Below, piece by piece: positions 52,249 to 59,485 of a DNA stretch of 64,000 bases. Numbering within the stretch: the stretch's first letter is position 1; each line of letters opens with the position of its first letter. The notes under the pieces were generated by a model that saw nothing but the letters and a program-made list of their open reading frames with translations, was not told the origin of the DNA and made no database searches. Location of the stretch: the NCBI RefSeq assembly GCF_017893965.1, contig NZ_CP054142.1:2594288-2658287 (forward strand). Direction: 5' to 3'. The position numbers were made by a program, and so were the translations under genes. This DNA comes from Treponema parvum (GTDB lineage: Bacteria; Spirochaetota; Spirochaetia; Treponematales; Treponemataceae).

Positions 52249-53028
52249 TCAAAGTCCGAGCTGCGCCAATTTCGCACCGCGTTGATCGCTTCGTTTCGCT
52301 CCGATGCGGAATGTAATTCCAATATCGCCTATGGAAGAAAAATAGCGTTCGTAATAGTCCCCCTTTTCCAGCGTATTGCGGCGTGAAACATAAAGATGCA
52401 AACCGAAATATTCATATTCAAAAAACAAATCGACACCCCATTCAAAACAAAAAGAATAAGTGTTTTGCAAAGGATAATAATAAGAAAAAGGAGTAAACAT
52501 GCCTTTTATATCCATCTGAAACCATTTTTTTAAATAAAACCTATGTTCAACTCCAAATAAAAAATCGTGATATATCGTATGTCCGTAAAAATTCCGCGGT
52601 AAAAACTCATAGCCGTTTTTATAATCAAGTTTTAAATAAGAATACCCCACGAACGGATATGCGGTTATCCCGTAATCTATGCGGATCGGGATTCCTATAG
52701 TTTCCTGTGTAAAGACCGAATATATGTCGTTTGTCTTATTCATTATGTCCGACCAGGCGATTCCCTGCGGGTGATAAAGCACTCCGAAATTTGTCAACGA
52801 CTTTATAAGAAAAAAATCGTTTATTTCTACTACGATTAAGGCTCCGGAATAATTCATGAATTTTTCAAAAGTCCTGTCCGCTTCTCCCGAATTGCCTTTT
52901 ATTTCATTTATTATGCTCAGAGTTCCCGCCGTCTTTTCAATAGTCCAGCTCATATTCATAAGAGAAGATTTTGTCTGTATCTGCAACGCCGGTAAGGAAA
53001 AAATAAAAATGAATATTCCGGCGAACAA
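52249..53028 (-). CDS. Putative outer-membrane or exported beta-rich protein
   Basis: About 259 residues. A hydrophobic signal-like stretch (FAGIFIFIFSLPALQ) is followed by alternating hydrophobic/polar strands rich in Tyr and Phe, such as GITAYPFVGYSYLKLDY and FFEYEYFGLHLYVSR, and a strand GITFRIG near the C-terminus, consistent with a small beta-barrel. The last 16 residues (after FRIG) are basic and look like read-through into other DNA. The start is unclear: a TTG is used here, but the signal peptide's basic n-region (IKR) lies five to seven codons upstream without ATG, GTG or TTG. The arginase-like gene overlaps it. Confidence 0.6.
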   Translation of the reverse strand: MFAGIFIFIFSLPALQIQTKSSLMNMSWTIEKTAGTLSIINEIKGNSGEADRTFEKFMNYSGALIVVEINDFFLIKSLTNFGVLYHPQGIAWSDIMNKTNDIYSVFTQETIGIPIRIDYGITAYPFVGYSYLKLDYKNGYEFLPRNFYGHTIYHDFLFGVEHRFYLKKWFQMDIKGMFTPFSYYYPLQNTYSFCFEWGVDLFFEYEYFGLHLYVSRRNTLEKGDYYERYFSSIGDIGITFRIGAKRSDQRGAKLAQLGL

Positions 53029-53041
53029 AAAGCAAAGCCGT

Positions 53042-53950
53042 TTAATAGATCTTATCTCCCAATAATCTTGCTATGAGATCTACGGCTAACGCCGCCGTCA
53101 TATTCCTTATATCCAATACGGGATTCACTTCTACGATTTCCGCCGATTTTACCATTCCCGTATTACACATCTCTTCCATTATGAGAAGACCTTCTCTGTT
53201 TGAAAGACCAGCTTGCAGCGGGATTCCCGTGCCCGGAGCGAACATGGGATCAAGAACGTCCATATCGAAACTCAGGTGTACCGCGTCCGCTCTTTCTCTA
53301 AAAAACTCCATTATCTTTTTCAATATCACCGGAAAACCCTGCTTGTCTATGTCGCTCATGCTAAAGACCGTAACCCCGGCTTTTTTCATAAGAGCTTTTT
53401 CACCGGGATCAAGATCGCGGGTTCCTACAAAGCATACGTTTGCAGGATCCACTTTTCTTCCGGCAAAATACAAATCCGTCAAATCTTTTAATCCGTATCC
53501 GCAGGAAGCCGCAAGGCATTCGCCGTGCACATTTCCTGAAATCGTAGTATCCGCCGTATTAAAGTCCCCGTGAGCGTCTACATACAAAACGCCGAGCCTC
53601 TTTTGCTTTTTTTTGCAGGCGGCGGCCATTCCCGCCAGAGACCCCAGCACAATGGAATGATCTCCTCCTAAAATCAAAGGAAATTCTTCCCTTTCTGCAA
53701 TGCTTTCAACTTCTCTTGCAAGCTGTGTGCAAGCGGCGACTATGGGTAATAGGTATTTTGCCTTAGGATTGCCTTCTTTTTTGTAATCTTCGGATTCTAT
53801 TTTTACTATCGAACGGTAACCTACAATTTTGTGACCGAGCCGTTCCAGCCGGCTTTGAAGGCCCGCAAGCCTTATCGCTGCAGGTCCCATATCCGATCCG
53901 TGCCGGCTTGCCCCAAAATCAAGCGGCACTTCAAGTATGTTTATATTCAT
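53042..53950 (-). CDS. Arginase-family hydrolase
   Basis: About 302 residues of the ureohydrolase fold. Manganese ligands are in GGDHSIVLG, DAHGDFNTADTTISGNVHG and FDMDVLDP, and MGPAAIRLAGLQ near the N-terminus is typical of arginase rather than agmatinase. It should hydrolyse arginine to ornithine and urea. Treponemes use ornithine in peptidoglycan, so this could supply it; that is an inference. The start is the Met before NINILEVPLDFG. The neighbouring putative outer-membrane gene overlaps its end. Confidence 0.9.
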   Translation of the reverse strand: MNINILEVPLDFGASRHGSDMGPAAIRLAGLQSRLERLGHKIVGYRSIVKIESEDYKKEGNPKAKYLLPIVAACTQLAREVESIAEREEFPLILGGDHSIVLGSLAGMAAACKKKQKRLGVLYVDAHGDFNTADTTISGNVHGECLAASCGYGLKDLTDLYFAGRKVDPANVCFVGTRDLDPGEKALMKKAGVTVFSMSDIDKQGFPVILKKIMEFFRERADAVHLSFDMDVLDPMFAPGTGIPLQAGLSNREGLLIMEEMCNTGMVKSAEIVEVNPVLDIRNMTAALAVDLIARLLGDKIY

Positions 53951-54144
53951 GATCCCTATATTATTGAGTTTACTTTGTATGATCAATAAAACGCGGCATA
54001 AAATCGTCGAGTTTGAACGATAATAATCCCGCAGCCAAGCATCTGATAATGCGATGAGATGACGAACTGTTTTATAGGCGAACCATTCTTAAACCTCCGT
54101 TGCTTTTATAAAAAACTGCCGAACATTCCGTTGTTTTAGGGCAG

Positions 54145-54168
54145 CTCTAAAAACTGCAGTTTTTAGAG
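54145..54168. promoter_or_regulatory. Perfect 24-bp palindrome upstream of mazEF
   Basis: The sequence is symmetric about AAAACTG/CAGTTTT with CTCT and AGAG ends. It lies 23 bp before the -35 box of mazEF and no T-run follows. It could be an operator or the end of the preceding gap; nothing else is seen in 53951-54144 except a CGAGTTTG motif near 54007. Confidence 0.45.
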
Positions 54169-54190
54169 GTTCTCTTTAGAAACAATCTCC

Positions 54191-54219
54191 TTGACAAAAC
54201 CATGTTATTACATAATAAT
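54191..54219 (+). promoter_or_regulatory. Promoter of mazEF
   Basis: TTGACA and AATAAT are 17 bp apart. TTATTA-CA-TAATAA forms an inverted repeat across the -10 region, a plausible operator for the antitoxin. An AAAGGGG site and the ATG follow. Confidence 0.7.
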
Positions 54220-54241
54220 TACATCAATAAAGGGGTGCTTT

Positions 54242-54484
54242 ATGTTGGTTTCCATAGTTCCAATCGGCAATTCTCGCGGAGTAAGATTTCCGAAACCCGT
54301 TCTGGATAAATTTTTCGTAAAAGACAAAATGAATATGGAAGTAACGGAAAAGGGAATATGGCTTACGCCTGTAACAGAACAACCTCGTTCCGGTTGGGCA
54401 GAGGCCTTTTGCGCCATGCATCAAAACAAGGAAGATATTTTGGACGATATTCCGGTTTCGGGAGCGTTTGAATGGGAATGGTAG
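54242..54484 (+). CDS. mazE: MazE-type antitoxin (AbrB-like)
   Basis: The 80-residue protein has the swapped-hairpin AbrB/MazE DNA-binding fold in VSIVPIGNSRGVRFPKPVLDKF and an acidic C-terminal tail that should bind the toxin. AAAGGGG lies before the ATG; the longer frame from 54191 begins in the promoter. It overlaps the toxin gene by 13 bases. Confidence 0.9.
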   Translation: MLVSIVPIGNSRGVRFPKPVLDKFFVKDKMNMEVTEKGIWLTPVTEQPRSGWAEAFCAMHQNKEDILDDIPVSGAFEWEW

Positions 54485-54801
54485 CGAGTCAGTATAATGT
54501 TTATCTCGTGAGCCTTGACCCGACCGTGGGACACGAGATAAAGAAAACAAGACCGTGCCTTGTCATTTCCCCCGATGAGATGAATCATCATATCGATACC
54601 GTTATCATTGCGCCCATGACGAGTAAATCCCGCCAATATCCGACCAGAATTCCTTTGAAGTTTGAGGGGAAAAACGGGTGGATTGTTTTGGATCAGATAA
54701 GAACTGTTGATAATACCAGACTTGTAAAGCATTTGGGAAAAATAACTAAAAAAGAAATTTCGGCAGTGAAAAACATTCTAAAAGAAATGTTGGTTGACTG
54801 A
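54472..54801 (+). CDS. mazF: MazF/PemK-type mRNA interferase toxin
   Basis: The 109-residue toxin has the PemK/MazF order YNVYLVSLDPTVGHEIKKTRPCLVISPDEMN, with the catalytic Arg in KKTRP and Thr in APMTSKSR, then the WIVLDQIRTVD strand. It should cut mRNA at short motifs. It appears intact, with a coupled start inside mazE; Met 3 is an alternative start. Confidence 0.93.
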   Translation: MGMVASQYNVYLVSLDPTVGHEIKKTRPCLVISPDEMNHHIDTVIIAPMTSKSRQYPTRIPLKFEGKNGWIVLDQIRTVDNTRLVKHLGKITKKEISAVKNILKEMLVD

Positions 54802-54929
54802 AGTCTTATAGATAGGTCATCTATTCCGGCCGGAATGCCGATAATTTCCGAATTATGGACAGCATAAACCTATTTTGTTATACTACAATAGTCTGAATGT
54901 CGAGCTTTGAAAGCAAGACATAATAAGAA

Positions 54930-54980
54930 ATGTACTTTCGGCGAAAACCCGTCCGCTTAGCCGCGGTCGAGCTTTTAGAG
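54930..54980. repeat. Dispersed intergenic repeat B, copy 2
   Basis: CTTTCGGCGAAAAC and GCCGCGGTCGAGCTTTTAG match the element before carA in inverted orientation. It lies in the 301-bp gap between mazF and pheT. The rest of the gap holds no gene; no T-box was recognised. Confidence 0.6.
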
Positions 54981-55102
54981 TAGAATTCCGTAAGCATAAC
55001 GCTCGAAGCGTCACGCTGCCTGAACCTCGCCTTGAGTACCTCATTTTCAAAACACGCCATTTCATTGAACAACGAAAATGTCGAAAATCTGCGAGGTCTT
55101 AT

Positions 55103-56842
55103 ATGCCCAAAATAGAAGTGAACGAATCTTTGTTTTTTAAACAGATCGGTAAAAAATATGATTATGAATCTCTTGAAAAAATACTGACCTGCGGAAAGGC
55201 CGAGCTTGATGAAAAACCCGATGAATCTTTACCGGAAGACCTGCGCACCATAAAAATCGAACTAAACGATACCAACCGCCCGGATCTTTGGTCTACAAAC
55301 GGAATCGCAAGGCAGATAAGCCTTTACGGCGGACAAAAAAGCGTCGACTATTCGTCTTTTATGTCAAAAAAAGGAGACGTTAAAGACAGTGGAAACAGAA
55401 TCGCGACCGTCGATCCGGAATTAAAAAACATTCGGCCTTACATGGTAGCCTTTGTAATTTCCGGCAGGGCTATCGACGAACCCATGCTCTTGGATATCAT
55501 CCAGACACAGGAAAAACTTGCCTGGAATTTCGGAAGAAAGAGAAAATCCATTTCCATGGGAATATACAATGTGTCGCAAATAAAATTCCCTGTTCACTAT
55601 AAGGCTGTAGATCCCGATAAAACGTCTTTTGTTCCACTGCAGTTTACCGAGCCCATGACATGCAGGCAGATCCTTACGGATCATCCAAAGGGAAAAGACT
55701 ACGGCTGGATTTTAAAAGACATGAAAAAAATTCCCCTGCTGGTAGACGACAAAGGTGAAATCTTGTCCATGGCGCCTATAATCAACAGCGCCACATTGGG
55801 CGCCGTACAAGTCGGAGAAAAGGATCTAATGGTAGAGCTTACCGGCGACAATATCGAAAATCTCATACTTTCGGCCAACATGGTCGCCTGCGATTTTGCC
55901 GACTGTGGATATGAAATTTTGCCCGTAAAAGTCTGCCATCCTTACGATACCGGGCTGGGAAAAGACATAGTCGCGCCGTATTATTTCCAGCTTCCCACAA
56001 CGACTTCTCTTTCACACATAAATAAGCTTTTGGGATTGGAATTAACACAAAAGGAAGTTACGGCGGCTCTTGAGCGCATGGGTAACGCCGTAAACGTAAA
56101 AGACATAAAAGACAAAGACGGCAACGAAGATACCGAATTTATATTAAATCCGCCGCCCTACCGCAACGATTTTTTACACGAAGTCGACGTAATCGAAGAC
56201 GTTATGATCGGGCTTGATCTTACGACTTTTAAACCCGAAAAACCGGGCGACTTTACGATAGGCCGCCTTTTGCCCCTTACGGAATTTTCCAGAAAAACCA
56301 AAACTCTTATGGTGGGACTCGGCTATCAGGAAATGATCTTTAACTACGTGGGCAGCAGACAGGACTATATTGAAAAAATGAACACGGACGGTTCGAATGT
56401 GATAGAAATTGCCAATCCCATGAGCGAAAACTATCAGTTCATACGATCCTCCGTAATTCCGTCCCTGCTTAAAGCCGAAAGTATTTCAGCAAACGCCGTC
56501 TTTCCTCATAAAATTTTCGAAATCGGTAAGATAGCCTATATCTGTGAAAAAGAAAACACGGGAACGAGGACAAGACAAAGCCTGGGATTTTTGACCGCCG
56601 CGAACAATGCCAATTTTAACGGCGCCGCCGGCGAAGTTTCCGCTCTTTTGTATTATCTCGACCATAAGTATGAAGTAAAAGAAAGCTGCGATCCGCGCTT
56701 TATACAAGGCCGACAGGCGGCCGTAATCGTAAACGGTAAACAAGCAGGCGTATTCGGCGAAATCCACCCGGCCGTCCTTGAAAACTGGGCTATAAACGTT
56801 CCGTGCGTCGCCGGCGAGATAGATCTGGAAGAATTGATTTAA
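55103..56842 (+). CDS. pheT: Phenylalanyl-tRNA synthetase beta subunit, archaeal/eukaryotic type
   Basis: The 579-residue subunit is much shorter than typical bacterial PheT (about 800) and lacks the N-terminal EMAP/tRNA-binding domain and the C-terminal anticodon-like domain. It has the B3/B4-type editing region with YNVSQIKFPVHYKAV, the B5 domain DTGLGKDIVAPYYF, and a degenerate class II core with DFLHEVDVIEDVMIG and IFEIGKIAY. This form is known in spirochaetes and suggests ancient transfer. No pheS lies next to it. GAGG precedes the ATG. Confidence 0.94.
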   Translation: MPKIEVNESLFFKQIGKKYDYESLEKILTCGKAELDEKPDESLPEDLRTIKIELNDTNRPDLWSTNGIARQISLYGGQKSVDYSSFMSKKGDVKDSGNRIATVDPELKNIRPYMVAFVISGRAIDEPMLLDIIQTQEKLAWNFGRKRKSISMGIYNVSQIKFPVHYKAVDPDKTSFVPLQFTEPMTCRQILTDHPKGKDYGWILKDMKKIPLLVDDKGEILSMAPIINSATLGAVQVGEKDLMVELTGDNIENLILSANMVACDFADCGYEILPVKVCHPYDTGLGKDIVAPYYFQLPTTTSLSHINKLLGLELTQKEVTAALERMGNAVNVKDIKDKDGNEDTEFILNPPPYRNDFLHEVDVIEDVMIGLDLTTFKPEKPGDFTIGRLLPLTEFSRKTKTLMVGLGYQEMIFNYVGSRQDYIEKMNTDGSNVIEIANPMSENYQFIRSSVIPSLLKAESISANAVFPHKIFEIGKIAYICEKENTGTRTRQSLGFLTAANNANFNGAAGEVSALLYYLDHKYEVKESCDPRFIQGRQAAVIVNGKQAGVFGEIHPAVLENWAINVPCVAGEIDLEELI

Positions 56843-57066
56843 ATATCGGGTTCGGCTGCGGTAAGTCTCGCTGCCGGTTCCGCTCTTAAAATTACGGTTC
56901 CAGAACTATCGATTATACTATAATAATTACAACTTTATATTAATTACAAATATCTTGCGATGACAACCCTTAAATTCTGAAGAAAAAACAACGGTGAAAA
57001 GATTCTAATTGTTAAAGATAGAAATAATAGAATTAAGAAATAAAATTAATTTCAGATTAAAAAAAC

Positions 57067-57095
57067 TTGACGGCAATTATAATTCTTGTTATATT
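57067..57095 (+). promoter_or_regulatory. Promoter of the ToxI antitoxin RNA
   Basis: TTGACG and TATATT are exactly 17 bp apart. The predicted start lies at about 57102, at the first base of the tandem repeat array. The 255 bp between pheT and this promoter are AT-rich without a gene. Confidence 0.75.
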
Positions 57096-57101
57096 GAAGT
57101 T

Positions 57102-57215
57102 GCGGTGAGCTTCTACCATATTTATGAAGCCCTAAAAAAGCGGTGAATTTCTACCATAAAAGTGAAATGTCAAAAAAGCGGCGAGTTTCTGCCATTAAGT
57201 GAAAACCCAAAAACG
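57102..57215 (+). ncRNA. ToxI-type antitoxin RNA: three 38-nt tandem repeats
   Basis: Three units begin at 57102, 57140 and 57178, an exact 38-base period. All start GCGG-GA and contain TTTCT-CCAT, ending in an A-rich stretch. Type III antitoxin RNAs consist of such 34-40 nt repeats, each folding into a pseudoknot that binds one toxin molecule. The third unit is slightly short, as in AbiQ-type arrays. Position between a promoter and a terminator, directly before a ToxN-like gene, fits the type III layout. Confidence 0.82.
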
Positions 57216-57229
57216 CAAGTTTTTATAGA

Positions 57230-57252
57230 GGAGTCGGAAATGGCTCCTTTTT
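57230..57252 (+). terminator. Terminator between ToxI and toxN
   Basis: GGAGTC and GGCTCC form a 6-bp stem (one G-T pair) with loop GGAAAT, followed by five T. In known type III systems this partial terminator sets the RNA:toxin ratio. Confidence 0.75.
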
Positions 57253-57269
57253 CTGTTTTTGAGGGATTT

Positions 57270-57754
57270 ATGAAATTTTATCATATAAAGGACATCTTTA
57301 TTGCTTATTTACGGCAGTTTGATTCCAAAGTCGCTGAAAATAAAAATGAATCCCGTCCTTATGTCGGGATTGTGCTTCAGATAGAAGACATAAAATATTA
57401 TGCGCCATTCTCATCTCCAAAGCGAAGCACAAGAAAATGAAGAACGGAAAAGATTTCAGAAAAATAAATAACGGTATTTATGGGGCAATTAATTTCAATA
57501 ATATGGTTCCGGTACTGGATTCCGTACTTATAGAAATTGATATTACAAATATTCCCGATGTAAAATATCGTCGACTGTTGCAAAACCAATACAATTATAT
57601 AAAAGCTGACAGAGTTGGCATAATAAGAACTGCTGAAAACCTACGGAAGATGATTTTTGAGGATGAAAAAAATCTTTCAGAATATGAGAAGACTGTTAAA
57701 AAAAGATGCTGTGATTTACGGTTGCTGGAATCAAAGTATCTCGATTTCAAATAA
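57270..57754 (+). pseudogene. ToxN/AbiQ-family endoribonuclease with a frameshift
   Basis: Two overlapping frames together spell a full ToxN/AbiQ toxin. The first part runs MKFYHIKDIFIAYLRQFDSKV, then RPYVGIVLQIEDIKYY to the active-site segment PFSSPK. The second part continues KHKKMKNGKDFRKINNG and YGAINFNNMVPV to the end. At about 57421-57424 one base is missing relative to the family pattern (SSPKxKHKKMKN), throwing translation to a stop at 57438-57440. GAGGG lies 5 bases before the ATG. Joined length is about 161 residues, as in the family (about 170). Either a recent inactivating mutation, a sequencing error, or two separate peptides. Confidence 0.85.
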
Positions 57755-57903
57755 TTATATTTTTCTGTTACACAAAATTTATGACAGGATGCATTAAAGG
57801 CTGGTCTTGCTTTTTTCCATTTTCCTTCTCAGTTTAAAAAATATCGTCCGTGTGATAAAATCAAACTCACAGTTGTGCGACTTTAAAATCAGCGGGGGCA
57901 AAA

Positions 57904-59379
57904 ATGAAAACGGAAACGGCAAAAGCGGAACAGATAAGAAGCGTTATTCGGTACATAAAAAAATTTAAAGACGCGACCGTAGTCATATATATCGACGACG
58001 AGCTCATAGAATCTCCTTTGTTTTCAAACCACATCCGCGACATCGCCCTTATTCACGCATCAGGATTAAACGTCGTTATCATTCCCGGAGCGCGTCATTA
58101 CATAGATAAAACTCTTACAAAAGCGAATATTCCTTGGAAAATAAAAAACGGCTGCCGCATTACTAGCGAAGACGCCATGCCTCTGATAAAAACCGCCGCT
58201 TTTGAAATTTCAAACATAGTTATGACCAGCTTAGCCGGAGAACACTTAAACGCCGTAATCGGAAACTGGGTAAGAGCAAGAGGAATGGGCGTGATAGACG
58301 GTTTGGACTTTGCAACTTCCGGAGAAATAGACAAGCTTGAAATAGATTCCATACGCACGATACTGGAAAAACGGTTCATTCCCATATTTCCGTGCATAGG
58401 ATGGAGTCTTACGGGAAAACCTTACAATATTTCTTCCCTACAGCTTGCACAGGAAATAGCCGTATACTTACAAGCGGACAAACTTTTTTTTGTAGTTCCC
58501 GAAGCTGAAATTTCAAAGAAAAATTTTATAATTCCCGACAATATGATCCTATCAAAAGAAGGGCATATTCCCGCTTTAAACATAGAAGAACTAAACGCCT
58601 TTATGGAAATGAATCAAACAGTTCCGGCAGACGATTGCGCGCCCTCTTGCTCAAAAGCTTGCGCTGGCGGCCGTGCAGACGATCAATCGGACAATCGAAT
58701 CGACGACCCGGCCGCAGATTCCGAGCGAAGCTTCGAGCGGCGTCAAGATACTGAAATTTCCGCACGAATACGAATAAAAGAAAAAATTCTTTCTCTTTTG
58801 CGCTTATCAAAAAAAGCTTGCGACCTCGGAGTGCACAGAGTACATATCTTAAACGGCTTGTCGGACGGCGTGATTCCCTGTGAAATTTTTTCCGAGCTGG
58901 GATCCGGCACTATGATTTACACAAACAATTACGGTCGTATACGTGAAATGCGGCTTGAAGATATTCCGGCGGTTTTAAGACTTATGCGTCCCTTTGTCGA
59001 AAAAGGAATTCTTTTGCCGCGAACGGAAAGCTCCCTTTTTAACGAAATAAACGACTTTATAATATATGAACTGGACGACGGCATACGCGCTTGCGCCGCT
59101 CTTCACATCTTTGAAGGCGCACAGGGTGAAATAGCGGCCCTCGCCGTAGACGAATCCTATTCCCACACGGGAATAGGCCCGAAGTTAATATCTCACCTTA
59201 CCCAGCGGGCAAAAAAACATAAACTTAAAAATATTTTCGTCCTGACGACTCAAACCGCCGATTGGTTTGAAAATTTAGGATTTAAAGCCGCAGACATTCA
59301 AACTCTTCCGGAAAAAAGAAAAAAAACCTGGACGGCAAACAGAAATTCCAAACTGTTGAGAATGCAGCTAAACGATTGA
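57904..59379 (+). CDS. argA: Amino-acid N-acetyltransferase (N-acetylglutamate synthase)
   Basis: The 491-residue enzyme has an amino-acid kinase-like domain (about 1-300) with NVVIIPGARHYID and HRVHILNGLSDG, and a C-terminal GNAT domain (about 325-491) with the acetyl-CoA loop SYSHTGIGPKLI and the ending WFENLGFKA. It should make N-acetylglutamate, the first step of arginine synthesis. Residues 239-285 are a Cys/Asp/Arg-rich insert (DDCAPSCSKACAGG to SERSFERRQD) not found in ordinary ArgA; part of its DNA matches the intergenic repeat family. A GGGGG site precedes the ATG. Its products connect with carbamoyl phosphate from CarAB. Confidence 0.92.
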   Translation: MKTETAKAEQIRSVIRYIKKFKDATVVIYIDDELIESPLFSNHIRDIALIHASGLNVVIIPGARHYIDKTLTKANIPWKIKNGCRITSEDAMPLIKTAAFEISNIVMTSLAGEHLNAVIGNWVRARGMGVIDGLDFATSGEIDKLEIDSIRTILEKRFIPIFPCIGWSLTGKPYNISSLQLAQEIAVYLQADKLFFVVPEAEISKKNFIIPDNMILSKEGHIPALNIEELNAFMEMNQTVPADDCAPSCSKACAGGRADDQSDNRIDDPAADSERSFERRQDTEISARIRIKEKILSLLRLSKKACDLGVHRVHILNGLSDGVIPCEIFSELGSGTMIYTNNYGRIREMRLEDIPAVLRLMRPFVEKGILLPRTESSLFNEINDFIIYELDDGIRACAALHIFEGAQGEIAALAVDESYSHTGIGPKLISHLTQRAKKHKLKNIFVLTTQTADWFENLGFKAADIQTLPEKRKKTWTANRNSKLLRMQLND

Positions 59380-59408
59380 CGCCGGCGGATTTAAAACCGC
59401 AAAAAATT

Positions 59409-59438
59409 CCGATAATGTTTCACGTGAAACATTATCGG
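59409..59438. promoter_or_regulatory. parS centromere-like site in a 30-bp perfect palindrome
   Basis: TGTTTCACGTGAAACA at 59416-59431 is the consensus ParB-binding parS sequence. The symmetry extends 7 bp further on both sides (CCGATAA and TTATCGG). It lies between convergent argA and gyrA. No parA or parB lies in the window. parS sites normally cluster near oriC, in keeping with nearby gyrAB. The palindrome could also work as a transcription end, though no T-run follows. Confidence 0.9.
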
Positions 59439-59485
59439 ATGCGACATTTGCTTTGTTGACAAGTTTGCACCGCAAACTCGTTACA

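Noticed and set aside
54802..55102. T-box leader before pheT
   Set aside because: No T-box core sequence or antiterminator could be found; the gap is explained by repeat B.
57102..57215. Short tandem repeats that might be a CRISPR array
   Set aside because: The 38-base units are directly adjacent without unique spacers and no cas gene is near; the ToxI explanation fits promoter, terminator and toxin.
59409..59438. Palindrome as an ordinary terminator of argA
   Set aside because: No T-run follows on either strand and the central 16 bases equal the parS consensus.
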